Shown piece by piece: positions 51,804 to 60,444 of a stretch of 64,000 nt of DNA. The position numbers and the translations under genes are program-made. Under the pieces are notes generated by a model, which made no database searches, was not told the DNA's origin, and saw nothing but the letters and a program-made list of their open reading frames with translations. Location of the stretch: positions 1-64,000 of the forward strand of contig CALMJT010000040.1 in the NCBI GenBank assembly GCA_937864365.1, in the 5' to 3' direction. The stretch's first letter is position 1. Each line of letters starts with the position of its first letter. This stretch comes from an uncultured Alteromonadales bacterium (GTDB lineage: Bacteria > Pseudomonadota > Gammaproteobacteria > Pseudomonadales > Cellvibrionaceae).

Positions 51804-54347
51804 ATGGCAAAACAGCGTGTTGTCGTGGTCGGTAACGGTATGGTTGGACACAAGTTCATCGATACAATTATTGGCGCACCTGAGGCAAATAATTTTGAAG
51901 TGGTGACTTTTTCTGCTGAACCTCGTTTGGCATACGACCGCGTACAATTGAGTAGCTATTTCTCTGGCGCCTCTGCCGAACAGTTGATGTTAACCAGCGA
52001 AGGTTACTACGACGAAAAGGGTGTGAAATACGTTTTAAATGAAAAGGTGGTTGAGATCGACCGCGCGGCTAAAAAAGTGGTTACCGCAAGCGGACGTGAA
52101 GAAAGCTACGATACGTTGATTTTGGCAACGGGTTCTTATCCGTTTGTGCCGCCAATACCAGGTAACGACGGTGAACATTGTTTGGTTTACCGTACCATCG
52201 AAGACTTAGAGGCAATCACTGCATCCGCACAGAGTTCAAAAGTGGGTGTGGTTGTTGGTGGTGGTCTGTTGGGCTTAGAAGCCGCCAATGCTTTGAAATG
52301 TTTGGGCTTAGAGACGCATGTGGTTGAATTCGCGCCACGGCTGATGGCGGTGCAGTTAGACGAGGGCGGCGGTGCTTTGTTGCGCCGTAAAATCGAAGAT
52401 CTAGGCGTTTCTGTTCACACGCAAAAAGCCACCACAGAAATCGTTGCCGGTGAAAACTGTCGCTACCGCATGAACTTTGCCGACGGTTCGCATTTAGAAA
52501 CCGATTTAATTTTATTCTCTGCCGGTATTCGTCCAGAAGATACCTTGGCTCGACAAGCAGAGCTTACCGTGGGTGAGCGTGGCGGTATTGTTGTTGATAA
52601 TCAATGTAAAACCTCCGACAACAACATTTACGCCATTGGTGAGTGTGCGCTTTGGGGCGGTAAAATCTTCGGTTTGGTAGCGCCGGGTTATTCCATGGCG
52701 AAAGTGGCTGCGGGCAGTATTTGCGGTAAAAGCGATGAGTTTGTTGGTGCCGACATGAGTACCAAATTGAAATTGTTGGGCGTTGACGTTGCTAGTATTG
52801 GTGATGCGCACGGTTTAACTCCCGGCTCTTTAAGCTACACCTATACCGATGACGTTGAGCAAGTTTATAAGCGTTTAATTGTATCTGCCGATCGCAAAAA
52901 ATTAGTCGGTGCCGTTCTGGTTGGTGAAGTCGAAGCCTACGGTAATTTATTGCAGCTCGTGTTAAACGATATGGATTTACCGGAGTCACCAGAAGCGTTA
53001 ATTCTGCCTTCTATTGATGGTTCTGCGAGTTCTGGTTTAGGCGTAGATGCGTTGCCTGAAACCGCGGTGATCTGTTCTTGTTACGATGTAACCAAAGGTC
53101 AAATTGAGCAAGCCGTTGCCGGTGGCGCTACCGATATGGCGGCCATTAAAGCCATGACCAAAGCATCAACCGGTTGTGGTGGTTGTGCGGCCTTGGCTAA
53201 ACAAGTTTTAGATGCAAGCTTGCTGTCGTTGGGTTACGAAGTGAATACCGATATTTGTGAGCATTTTGCCCATACTCGCCAAGAGCTTGCCGATATTGTT
53301 CGCGTTAAGAAAATCAAAACCTTTGATCAGCTTTTAGAAGAGCATGGTAAAGGCCATGGTTGTGATATATGTAAACCTGCTGTGGGTTCGATTTTAGCGT
53401 CTTTCTGGAATGACTACGTTTTGTCTGATGACAACATTGGCTTGCAAGACACCAACGATATTTATTTAGGCAACATGCAAAAAGACGGTACCTATTCTGT
53501 TGTGCCTCGAATTGCCGGTGGTGAAATTACGCCCGAGAAATTAATTGTTATTGGTGAAGTCGCGAAAGAATTTAATCTATACACCAAAATTACCGGTGGT
53601 CAGCGTATCGATTTATTCGGCGCGCAATTGCATGAATTACCGTTAATTTGGGAAAAATTAGTTGCCGCTGGTTTTGAAACCGGTCATGCGTATGGTAAAT
53701 CGGTACGTACCGTTAAATCCTGTGTGGGAAGTACTTGGTGTCGCTACGGTGTTGATGACTCTGTTGGTTTGGCGATTGATATTGAAAACCGCTACAAGGG
53801 TTTACGTTCACCGCACAAATTAAAATTCGCAGTATCGGGTTGTACACGCGAATGTGCCGAAGCGCAATGTAAAGACGTGGGTATTATTGCCACCGAAAAT
53901 GGTTGGAACTTGTATGTGTGCGGCAATGGCGGTATGCGTCCTCGTCATGCGGATTTATTTGCAACCGATTTGGACACCGAAACACTGATTAAATACATTG
54001 ATCGCTTTTTGATGTTCTACATTCGCACCGCCGATCGTTTACAACGTACCTCGGTTTGGTTGGAGAATTTACAAGGCGGCTTAGATTATCTGAAAAAAGT
54101 CGTAATTGATGACGCTTTAAATATTGGCGCCGAATTAGAAGCAGAAATGGCCGCGAATATTGGTAACTATCAATGTGAATGGAAAACCACACTTGAGTCA
54201 CCAGAGCGTTTGAAGCGCTTCAATCACTTTATTAATTCCGACCAAAAAGACAGTAACCTTGCGTTTGTTCTTGAGCGTGGTCAACGTCGACCAGCTACTA
54301 AAGAAGAGCGTGAAAATAAAGTTACCTTGATCGAACTCGTCGATTAA
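51804..54347 (+). CDS. nirB: Assimilatory nitrite reductase large subunit
   Basis: This 847-residue protein starts at ATG after GTCGGAGAA. The N-terminal FAD/NAD(P)H domain covers ~1-400 (VVVVGNGMVGHKFID, GVVVGGGLLGLEAANALK, YAIGECALWGGKIFGLV). A BFD-like [2Fe-2S] segment is near 425-475 (CSCYDVTKGQIEQAV...TGCGGCAAL), and a sulfite/nitrite reductase half covers ~550-840. The siroheme/4Fe-4S ligands are the pair CVGSTWC and CTREC. It reduces nitrite to ammonium in six electrons using NAD(P)H, together with NirD. Confidence 0.96.
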   Translation: MAKQRVVVVGNGMVGHKFIDTIIGAPEANNFEVVTFSAEPRLAYDRVQLSSYFSGASAEQLMLTSEGYYDEKGVKYVLNEKVVEIDRAAKKVVTASGREESYDTLILATGSYPFVPPIPGNDGEHCLVYRTIEDLEAITASAQSSKVGVVVGGGLLGLEAANALKCLGLETHVVEFAPRLMAVQLDEGGGALLRRKIEDLGVSVHTQKATTEIVAGENCRYRMNFADGSHLETDLILFSAGIRPEDTLARQAELTVGERGGIVVDNQCKTSDNNIYAIGECALWGGKIFGLVAPGYSMAKVAAGSICGKSDEFVGADMSTKLKLLGVDVASIGDAHGLTPGSLSYTYTDDVEQVYKRLIVSADRKKLVGAVLVGEVEAYGNLLQLVLNDMDLPESPEALILPSIDGSASSGLGVDALPETAVICSCYDVTKGQIEQAVAGGATDMAAIKAMTKASTGCGGCAALAKQVLDASLLSLGYEVNTDICEHFAHTRQELADIVRVKKIKTFDQLLEEHGKGHGCDICKPAVGSILASFWNDYVLSDDNIGLQDTNDIYLGNMQKDGTYSVVPRIAGGEITPEKLIVIGEVAKEFNLYTKITGGQRIDLFGAQLHELPLIWEKLVAAGFETGHAYGKSVRTVKSCVGSTWCRYGVDDSVGLAIDIENRYKGLRSPHKLKFAVSGCTRECAEAQCKDVGIIATENGWNLYVCGNGGMRPRHADLFATDLDTETLIKYIDRFLMFYIRTADRLQRTSVWLENLQGGLDYLKKVVIDDALNIGAELEAEMAANIGNYQCEWKTTLESPERLKRFNHFINSDQKDSNLAFVLERGQRRPATKEERENKVTLIELVD

Positions 54348-54351
54348 TTAA

Positions 54352-54408
54352 AAGAGCCTGTGATTAATTCGCCTTTGATTTAATCACAGTGCAGAAATTA
54401 AAAATCTT
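54352..54408 (-). repeat. Fragment of the dispersed element within the nirB-nirD gap
   Basis: GAGCCTGTGATTAATTCGCC followed by GATTTAATCACAGTGCAGAAATTA matches the terminal hairpin plus a few bases of the core. Compared with the consensus, both arms have changed (CTGTGATTAA / TTAATCACAG), so pairing is preserved. Confidence 0.75.
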
Positions 54409-54410
54409 AA

Positions 54411-54767
54411 ATGATAATGAGGCCGTTTAAAGTGTCTGATAATTGGATTACCGTCTGCAATGATAGCGATCTTACACCAGGAACAGGGCTTTGTGCTTTG
54501 ATTGGTGAAGAACAGGTGGCAGTATTTAAAATTAAAAAAACCAGTGAGCTTTTTGCTGTAAGTAATTACGATCCCATCGGCGAAGCCAACGTTTTGGCTC
54601 GTGGTATGACCGGGTCCATTGGCGATGCTTTGGTTGTTGCATCACCTTTGTACAAACAGCATTTCAATCTTGCTACCGGTGAGTGTCTTGAAAAACCCGA
54701 TGTTTCTGTAAAAACTTATCCGGTGCGTAAAAATGGCGATGTTATTGAAGTTCAATCCGTTGCCTAA
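54411..54767 (+). CDS. nirD: Assimilatory nitrite reductase small subunit
   Basis: This protein of up to 118 residues has the Rieske-like NirD fold pattern NWITVCNDSDLTPGTGLCALIGEEQVAVFKI and VASPLYKQHFNLATGECLE. It lacks the Cys-His cluster ligands, as is usual for bacterial NirD. The ATG at 54411 has no good ribosome site. A GTG at 54432 (MSDNWITVC), with AGG 9 nt upstream, matches family N-termini better and may be the true start. It works with NirB, 63 bp upstream; the gap contains a repeat fragment. Confidence 0.92.
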   Translation: MIMRPFKVSDNWITVCNDSDLTPGTGLCALIGEEQVAVFKIKKTSELFAVSNYDPIGEANVLARGMTGSIGDALVVASPLYKQHFNLATGECLEKPDVSVKTYPVRKNGDVIEVQSVA

Positions 54768-54837
54768 AGGGTTTTAGCCCGCTTTCTCCAAAGTAAGTTC
54801 TAGTGACTTATTTTTAAAAATTGTTCAATTTGAATGC

Positions 54838-54862
54838 AGGTGGCGAAAGCCACCTTTTTTTT
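54838..54862 (+). terminator. Terminator of the cobA-nirBD operon
   Basis: AGGTGGC-GAAA-GCCACCT is a 7-bp GC-rich stem with a GAAA tetraloop, followed directly by a long T run. It lies about 70 bp after nirD. Confidence 0.92.
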
Positions 54863-54998
54863 ATTGCACAATTGTTTTCGGTTATTACTTCTCGTTTTTT
54901 AATTTATCGCCGTTTGATTAAACCCGTAAATTCTGTGTTTTGAATGACCGATTTGAAAGTCGGATATTAATTGTTTTTTGTGAGATGTTTTTCACATG

Positions 54999-55150
54999 TT
55001 AGGAACTGCTGATTAACGTATCGATGACTTATTCAGAGAGCAGAACTTAATAATGGGATTTCCAATCTATTCATAACTCAATCCTTTGCCGTTTTTGATG
55101 TTGGCGACACATCTTTGTGTCACTGAAAACTCTAGGCTAATCGGTTTTTT
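54999..55150 (-). repeat. Dispersed hairpin element, copy 11 (moderately diverged)
   Basis: TTAGGAACTGCTGATTAACG at the left and GGCGACACATCTTTGTGTCA with AAACTCTAGGCTAATC at the right identify it. The first hairpin has mismatches. It lies between the nirBD operon and the TraF_2 gene. Confidence 0.82.
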
Positions 55151-55273
55151 GATCTATAAGTCCGTGTTTTTTAGTGTTAGAAAAATGCAAAACTGAACCG
55201 CGTTTCATATTTGTTAAGGCTAATTCTGCTAACGTGTAGATATCAATCATTGGTTTACACAGAGCAATTTTTT

Positions 55274-56569
55274 ATGATGTCTTCGCATTTAAAGACCAAA
55301 TCATTGTTAACTGTAGCCGCAGCCGCTTCATTGGCCGCCGTTACACTTCCTGCTAGCGCGGCAGGTTTTGGTATTTTCGAGCCTAAAACACTCGCTTTGG
55401 GTGGGGCAGGTGTCGCTATAGCCGATGCGGGTAACGCAACTTTTTATAATCCGGCACTGTTAGCTAATTACGATTACGATGAAGATAAACCGGGCAATGG
55501 ACGTTTGTATTTTCCGGCAAGCAGTTTATCGATCAGCGATTCTATTTTCGATGCTCAAGATATTGAAGACGATGAATTGGTTGATCAAATCTCGTCGGCA
55601 GTTTCAGACTTCAATACCACTCAGTCGGCGCAAAACGCCCAGACGGTTGTTGACAGCATTGGTCGATTAAATTCTTCGTTAACGGATCTTCAAGATGCCA
55701 GGGTTAACGCCGATGGTTTTGTCGGGTTGGTCATTTCCGAACCCGGAGATGGGCAGGGTGGTGCCTTTTATGTGGGAGGACGAGCCTACGGATCGGGTTT
55801 ATTGAATATCACCGATACGGACTTAGGTTTGCTTGACGACTATGCAGAAGGTTTAGACTTTATTGCCAGTAATGGCTCACGTGGACAAGCGCACCCTGAA
55901 TTGTTTGATGCAACCGGTAATTTGATTGACCCGCGAGATGATTTAACCAGTACCGCAACGGCTTTAGGTGTTGCCTCGGTGGAGGTTGGCGTTAGCTTTG
56001 CGCAACGTTTTACCGTTTGGGGGCAAGATATTGCACTTGGCGCTACCCCTAAATTTTCTGTTTTTTACACCTCAGAAGCGTTTTTAGATTTACAAAATAA
56101 CAACGTGGTTACAGCAACAGCCGAGCAAAGTCAGCGACAGCTTAATTTAGATCTAGGCTTTGCTACTCAATTTGGCAATTGGCAGTTGGGCTTGGCGGTA
56201 AAAGACGTTTTTGAGCAGAGTCTAGATACCGATTTGGGAAATACCATCGATATTGGCGTGAAACCGAGATTGGGCCTTGGCTACAGCAATAATCGTTGGC
56301 TGGTTGGCTTGGATGTCGATGTAATTCCTATTGATACGGTTGGCAATAACATCAAAACTCAGGATTTATCGTTTGGTGTGCAATGGCGGGCGTTTCGTCA
56401 AACCTATTTACGCTCTGGTTTGCGACAAGACATCAATAATTCTGAAAACAGTGAGACTGTGATTTCTCTGGGATTAGGTACCCGCTGGCGCAGTTGTTTG
56501 CTGGATATAGCCGTCGCGCAAAGCAGCGATTCGCAATCCGCTGCTCTACAAATTGGCTGGGTACTTTAA
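55274..56569 (+). CDS. TraF_2-family outer-membrane protein
   Basis: The ATG at 55274 (or 55277) starts the signal peptide MMSSHLKTKSLLTVAAAASL...LPASA; the ORF-track start 21 codons earlier is not supported. The mature ~400-residue protein begins AGFGIFEPKTLALGGAGVAI with NATFYNPALLA, the FadL/PorV-like N-terminus of the family annotated as 'conjugal transfer protein TraF' (PF13729). Barrel-like strands follow, ending in a hydrophobic LQIGWVL. Despite the name, there are no conjugation genes here, and chromosomal members are lone outer-membrane barrels of unknown function. Its stop overlaps the convergent gene at 56566 by four bases. Confidence 0.8.
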   Translation: MMSSHLKTKSLLTVAAAASLAAVTLPASAAGFGIFEPKTLALGGAGVAIADAGNATFYNPALLANYDYDEDKPGNGRLYFPASSLSISDSIFDAQDIEDDELVDQISSAVSDFNTTQSAQNAQTVVDSIGRLNSSLTDLQDARVNADGFVGLVISEPGDGQGGAFYVGGRAYGSGLLNITDTDLGLLDDYAEGLDFIASNGSRGQAHPELFDATGNLIDPRDDLTSTATALGVASVEVGVSFAQRFTVWGQDIALGATPKFSVFYTSEAFLDLQNNNVVTATAEQSQRQLNLDLGFATQFGNWQLGLAVKDVFEQSLDTDLGNTIDIGVKPRLGLGYSNNRWLVGLDVDVIPIDTVGNNIKTQDLSFGVQWRAFRQTYLRSGLRQDINNSENSETVISLGLGTRWRSCLLDIAVAQSSDSQSAALQIGWVL

Positions 56570-56883
56570 TCTTCTAAATAAACTCGGGTGGCAGTGTTAC
56601 AGTCAGTTGGGTCTGCAAAATCAATGCGAACGGTTTTACCGGCTAGTTTGGCTGATAGCAATATGCTCAAGGCTTCTTGAGTATGGGGTGTGACTGTGGA
56701 AGAAAATCTCGCTTGCGTACAGGAGCATTGATTATTGGACTTTGTGATAGTCGCGTATATTGTTCCTGTATTGGAATCCAGGCCAAGAAGTCCATTTAGT
56801 TCGTTTCTATTCTGCTCGCAAAATGCTTGAGAAAGGCTGCTGCCCGTAAGTAATAATATGGCGATTACGAATTTAATGTTCAT
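56566..56883 (-). CDS. Small secreted protein with four cysteines, unknown function
   Basis: This 105-residue protein has a signal peptide (MNIKFVIAILLLTGSSLSQA). The mature part has four cysteines (FCEQN, QCSC, DC), suggesting disulfides in the periplasm, and a short beta-rich sequence (GTIYATITKSNNQ, KTVRIDFADPTDC). I do not recognise the family. It overlaps the TraF_2 gene tail-to-tail by 4 bp. Confidence 0.6.
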   Translation of the reverse strand: MNIKFVIAILLLTGSSLSQAFCEQNRNELNGLLGLDSNTGTIYATITKSNNQCSCTQARFSSTVTPHTQEALSILLSAKLAGKTVRIDFADPTDCNTATRVYLED

Positions 56884-56983
56884 TTGATTTCCTCTTAAAG
56901 TTTTAGTTATGTAAACTAAGTTATTATGTAATTGATTAAATAGTTTTAATAATCAATAGGTTATGAAATTTCTGGAGAGGATT

Positions 56984-57628
56984 ATGCCGTTGCACACGAA
57001 TGATGTCACTGTTATTGATATCTTGCGTCATGGCCAATGTGAAGGTGGTGAGATTTATCGGGGTTCGACGGATGTTGCGCTTACGTCATTGGGCTGGCAA
57101 CAGATGTCGAACTCATTGGAGCCGTTGCTATTCGATGGTAAACCGACCTGGCATAAAATCGTCAGCTCACCTTTGCGCCGTTGCCGAGAGTTTGCCGAAT
57201 TAAAATCCAACCAATGGAATTTACCGTTGGACATTCAAAAAGATTTTAGAGAAATGAGTTTTGGCGATTGGGAAGGTCAGTTAACTAAAGACATCTATTT
57301 GCAAAACCCTGAGTTTGTTGAAAGTTTTTATCACGATCCAGAAAATTTTTATCCGCCAAACAGTGAGCATATTGTTGATGTGCAAAATCGCCTCAAATTT
57401 GCTTGGTTGCAGTTAGTTGAAGAGCACAAAGGGCAGCATATATTAGTGGTTAAACATGGTGCGGTTATGAGAATTTTGTTGCTTTGGTTACTGAATTTAT
57501 CGTTTACACAATTTCGAGTATTCGAAATTCCCTACGCAGGTTTAATTCGTTTGAAGGTCGCGCATCAGCCTAATGGTGATCGGGTGTTATTTTCTGGCTT
57601 TAATCGTATTGATGCTTTAGAGCGCTAA
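56984..57628 (+). CDS. Histidine phosphatase family protein (CobC/PGAM-like)
   Basis: The ATG at 56984 is preceded by GGAGAGG and gives MPLHTNDVTVIDILRHG; the ORF-track start (56963) lacks such a site. The 214-residue protein has the catalytic RHG motif (DILRHGQ), Arg in SSPLRRCREFAE, Glu in FREMSFGDWEG and the second His in VVKHGAVMRILL. These are features of the phosphoglycerate-mutase-like branch that includes alpha-ribazole phosphatase (CobC). A specific substrate cannot be set: cobalamin assembly is possible, but no cobalamin genes are beside it. Confidence 0.88.
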   Translation: MPLHTNDVTVIDILRHGQCEGGEIYRGSTDVALTSLGWQQMSNSLEPLLFDGKPTWHKIVSSPLRRCREFAELKSNQWNLPLDIQKDFREMSFGDWEGQLTKDIYLQNPEFVESFYHDPENFYPPNSEHIVDVQNRLKFAWLQLVEEHKGQHILVVKHGAVMRILLLWLLNLSFTQFRVFEIPYAGLIRLKVAHQPNGDRVLFSGFNRIDALER

Positions 57629-57755
57629 AAATTTGATATCTGTTTTTGTAAACGTATTTTTTAATAAAAGCCTTTAATGCGTTACGTAATTTTAAAGTTT
57701 TTTACGGTTAATTTTATAAAAAATAGTTTTTTTGTTGATATTTCGAGTTAAAAAC

Positions 57756-59183
57756 TTAGAATTTTTGTTGTTGATGTCTTTGCTTTATTTTAATAATCAA
57801 AATTAAGCAAAATGTAATCAAGCAATACACCGCTGCCATTTTCATCGATAGATTGACGGTCAGCAACAGTTCTGGATGATGTTTATCGGTGATGGGTTGC
57901 GAGCCAATAAAATAGGTAATAAATAAGGTTACTACACCCATGCCGATGGTATTGCCGGTAGTTCTGGCAAGATTTAATAATGCTGCTGCTGCCCCAAGTT
58001 CTTTTTGCGGAATTGAATGCATGGCAATGTTGTTGTTGGGTGTGGTGAATAAACCGTAGCCGACACCTAAGCCAAGCATTGCGACGCTGACAATGACTAC
58101 CGGGGTCAACTCTCCCACGCTGGAATACACAAAGAACGAAAGACAAGCGATAGCACAGCCAATTGCCGCAATAACTCCGGCGTTTAATTTATCGGAAAGC
58201 TTCCCGGCAATGGGTGCTAAAGGTGCCATAGCAATTGCCTGTAAAAGCATAATGTTACCAGCTTGGCTCGGAGGCATGTCTTTTATGTATTGCAAATACA
58301 TGCTGGTAATTATAGAAACCGGGTAGGCGGCAGCGTACATAAATAAGGTCGCTATCAAGGCAATGGTAAAGCTTTTATGTTCACTGAATAGAGACAGTCT
58401 AACCAAGGGGTTTTCTGTCTTACTTTCATGGGTTGCAAACCAAATTAGCGCTGCGATACCGGCAATGAAAATAACAATGTGTGCAGGATCGGGTAAACCC
58501 GACAATCCAACAACCAGGCCTAGCGTCCAAAACCCAAATATTACCGTGCCTTTCCAATCGAATTTTCCGGGTTTAGGATTTTTCCATTCGCCACGAATCT
58601 GTAACGCCGCAATAATTAATATCAGTAGCGCTGGAATCTGTACCCAAAACACACTTCTCCAGCCTAGATACTCCGTTGCCCAGCCGCCGAGCAAGGGTGC
58701 TGTTGCTAAACCTGCGTATAACGCAAAAGCATTTATGCCTAAGGGTAATCCGCGTTGTTTGGGTGGAAATACCGAGGTGAGAATGGCCATGGAGCAGCCA
58801 AAAATCATAGCACTGGCAATACCTTGTATAAATCGACACGCAATAAGCCAATAGATGTCTTGAGCGAATGTCGCTGCGATAGTGCCCAACGTATTTACGA
58901 TCATTCCGGATACGTAAATTTTCTTCCGGCCAATGTTGTCGGCCAGTTTGCTGAATGGCAGCATCAGCGAAATACTGCCGAGCAAGAATATTGTTGGAAT
59001 CCAGCCGATTAGAGACGCTTTGGCATTTAATGCGTGGGCAATGGTGGGCAATGCTACATTTACGGTTGCTAGGGTGATGGGACCCATAAATGCGCCGAAA
59101 CTTATGACGCAAACCACAAAGAGTTGAGCGCGGCGGTTATTAAGATAATATTCTTGGGTTTGTTCGGCTTGAATACTGACCAC
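57756..59183 (-). CDS. MFS drug/solute exporter, 14-TMS (EmrB/QacA-like)
   Basis: This 475-residue protein starts at GTG 59183. It is built of about 14 membrane helices. Motif A is clear in KLADNIGRKKIYVSG, and the antiporter motif C-like region GINAFALYAGLATAPLLGGW is present, with the typical first helix (MGPITLATVNVALPTIAH). DHA2 exporters use the proton gradient to expel toxic compounds or metabolites. No regulator or membrane-fusion partner adjoins it. Substrate is unknown. Confidence 0.9.
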   Translation of the reverse strand: MVSIQAEQTQEYYLNNRRAQLFVVCVISFGAFMGPITLATVNVALPTIAHALNAKASLIGWIPTIFLLGSISLMLPFSKLADNIGRKKIYVSGMIVNTLGTIAATFAQDIYWLIACRFIQGIASAMIFGCSMAILTSVFPPKQRGLPLGINAFALYAGLATAPLLGGWATEYLGWRSVFWVQIPALLILIIAALQIRGEWKNPKPGKFDWKGTVIFGFWTLGLVVGLSGLPDPAHIVIFIAGIAALIWFATHESKTENPLVRLSLFSEHKSFTIALIATLFMYAAAYPVSIITSMYLQYIKDMPPSQAGNIMLLQAIAMAPLAPIAGKLSDKLNAGVIAAIGCAIACLSFFVYSSVGELTPVVIVSVAMLGLGVGYGLFTTPNNNIAMHSIPQKELGAAAALLNLARTTGNTIGMGVVTLFITYFIGSQPITDKHHPELLLTVNLSMKMAAVYCLITFCLILIIKIKQRHQQQKF

Positions 59184-59424
59184 GATAAATCCAACGCAAA
59201 AAATACAGTCGCCAGTATAACAAAGACGCTTCTTTACGTCTGTGAGCGATTTGTTGTCACTAATAGCTTATGGCTTCTAATAGCTATCTATAATGTTTTT
59301 CTTTCCAGATTCAAACTAGTTTTTTGCAACGGTAAATTTGTAAAGGCTATGGATTTAACGAACGCTGCCGCTAGAGGTGTCGAGCTGAAGAAACCACCTC
59401 ACCGTTGAAACATTTTCGAATTAT

Positions 59425-59566
59425 CCAGAGTTTTTCGCGACTCAATTACGCGTCGCTGACTTCTGCAACAGTAAGTGATTGAAATTGTGAAGAAATTGGA
59501 GACCACGTTGTCAATTTCTGCTTCTTGATTAAATCATGGATGAGATAATCGGAGGCTCTAATAGTT
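59425..59566 (+). repeat. Dispersed hairpin element, copy 12 (diverged left half)
   Basis: CAACAGTAAGTGATTGAAAT to the right end (GAGATAATCGGAGGCTCTAATAG) is clear. The second hairpin has become GCGAC...GTCGC in place of GTGACAC...GTGTC-C: its arms have both changed and still pair. Confidence 0.75.
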
Positions 59567-59740
59567 ATTAGCAGACGTCGATCAAATACCAATGTTTATT
59601 CCGCGTAATTTATGCGTGAGTTTCTTTTGTCGTTAATTCATTGATGGTTGCGGATGATCAAAATTCGAAATTTACAATCGTTCAAAACTCGCCCATATTT
59701 ATTCATACGTGTTCGCTATTGTGTATTTCCGGTGGTTATC

Positions 59741-59782
59741 TTAAGAACTGTTGGTTAAGAACTATTGGTTAAGAACTATTAG
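59741..59782 (+). repeat. 14-bp tandem repeat, three copies, next to a ribosome site
   Basis: TTAAGAACTGTTGG, TTAAGAACTATTGG, TTAAGAACTATTAG run in series. The last copy merges into AGGAGGG, the ribosome site of the following gene. Confidence 0.85.
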
Positions 59783-59794
59783 GAGGGTTTAGCT

Positions 59795-60205
59795 ATGGTG
59801 CCTTGGCTTTGGATATGGTCGCCGCAATCTCATTTTCCGTGGAGTGGTTCGGTTGCACAGCACATCGAACCGAAAACAAACTGGTTTAATGACTACATTA
59901 AGTCTGAATCTGGTGATGCACAAATTGAGGAATCTGTGTTTCAGCGATTTAGCTATGGTACGCAGCTTAGTCAAATTATTAAGTTTTTATTGGCTACAGT
60001 AGATGTCTCGACATTAAATCCAGACGCTAAAGAAGCCTATGAGAAACTACTTCAACTCCATAATGGGGTTAATGAAATTAAAGATCAGGTTCGTAAAAAT
60101 AGAACTGAAGATATTATTAAAGCCGTGATAGAACTTAAAGCGACGAGTGAAGACGAGTATGAGAGTTTGTTGATTGTGTTAAAAAAACTCATTGCAGAAG
60201 GCTAA
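59795..60205 (+). CDS. Small protein of unknown function with Trp-rich N-terminus
   Basis: This 136-residue protein is preceded by an excellent ribosome site (AGGAGGG). The N-terminus MVPWLWIWSPQSHFPWSGSV is unusually rich in Trp and Pro. The rest is helical and charged, with a likely coiled coil near residues 80-130 (YEKLLQLHNGVNEIKDQVRK). There is no signal peptide or membrane helix. I recall similar sequences in other marine Gammaproteobacteria but cannot assign a function. It faces the HU-like gene, and the two share a bidirectional terminator. Confidence 0.75.
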   Translation: MVPWLWIWSPQSHFPWSGSVAQHIEPKTNWFNDYIKSESGDAQIEESVFQRFSYGTQLSQIIKFLLATVDVSTLNPDAKEAYEKLLQLHNGVNEIKDQVRKNRTEDIIKAVIELKATSEDEYESLLIVLKKLIAEG

Positions 60206-60356
60206 TGCTACTTTTATAAGCTTTTTGTCAATTGGAAAGGCGTATTGCTACTTTGGTAGAAGGTTATCTGTTGTATTAGTAACGTCTGTGAAGCTCTAAA
60301 CCTGATTCACTATTAAAATCGAAAAGAGCGTGGTTTCTGATTATAAAAACAAGCAC

Positions 60357-60393
60357 AAAAAAGCAGTGCGGGAATTTCAGCACTGCTTTTTTG
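60357..60393. terminator. Bidirectional terminator
   Basis: AAAAAAGCAGTGC-GGGAATTTCA-GCACTGCTTTTTTG can act on both strands. It serves the unknown gene on the left (+) and the HU-like gene on the right (-). Confidence 0.88.
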
Positions 60394-60444
60394 TTTGGAA
60401 CCCGTTAAAAAAATTGAACGGTTTCTATTCGGTTCGCGTGATGC

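Larger units (their letters stand above)
59184..59794. other. Intergenic region with a repeat copy and a 14-bp tandem repeat
   Basis: This 611-bp divergent region contains a diverged repeat (59425-59566) and, just before the next gene, a 14-bp unit TTAAGAACTATTGG in three tandem copies (59741-59782). The ORF at 59124-59408 is antisense or intergenic and not convincing. Confidence 0.6.

Noticed and set aside
55274-56569. Conjugation system suggested by the family name TraF
   Set aside because: No other transfer genes are present; chromosomal TraF_2 proteins are FadL/PorV-like outer-membrane barrels.
58363-58854. 163-codon plus-strand ORF
   Set aside because: Antisense shadow of the MFS transporter gene, whose membrane helices and motifs are clear.
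2258-59566. CRISPR array as an explanation for the repeated hairpins
   Set aside because: Copies are about 155 bp, kilobases apart, in both orientations and not separated by spacers; no cas genes are present.
2258-59566. Repeats as ordinary rho-independent terminators
   Set aside because: Several copies lie in divergent gene gaps or upstream of genes, have no T tracts, and true terminators occur beside them (for example at 6732 and 54838).
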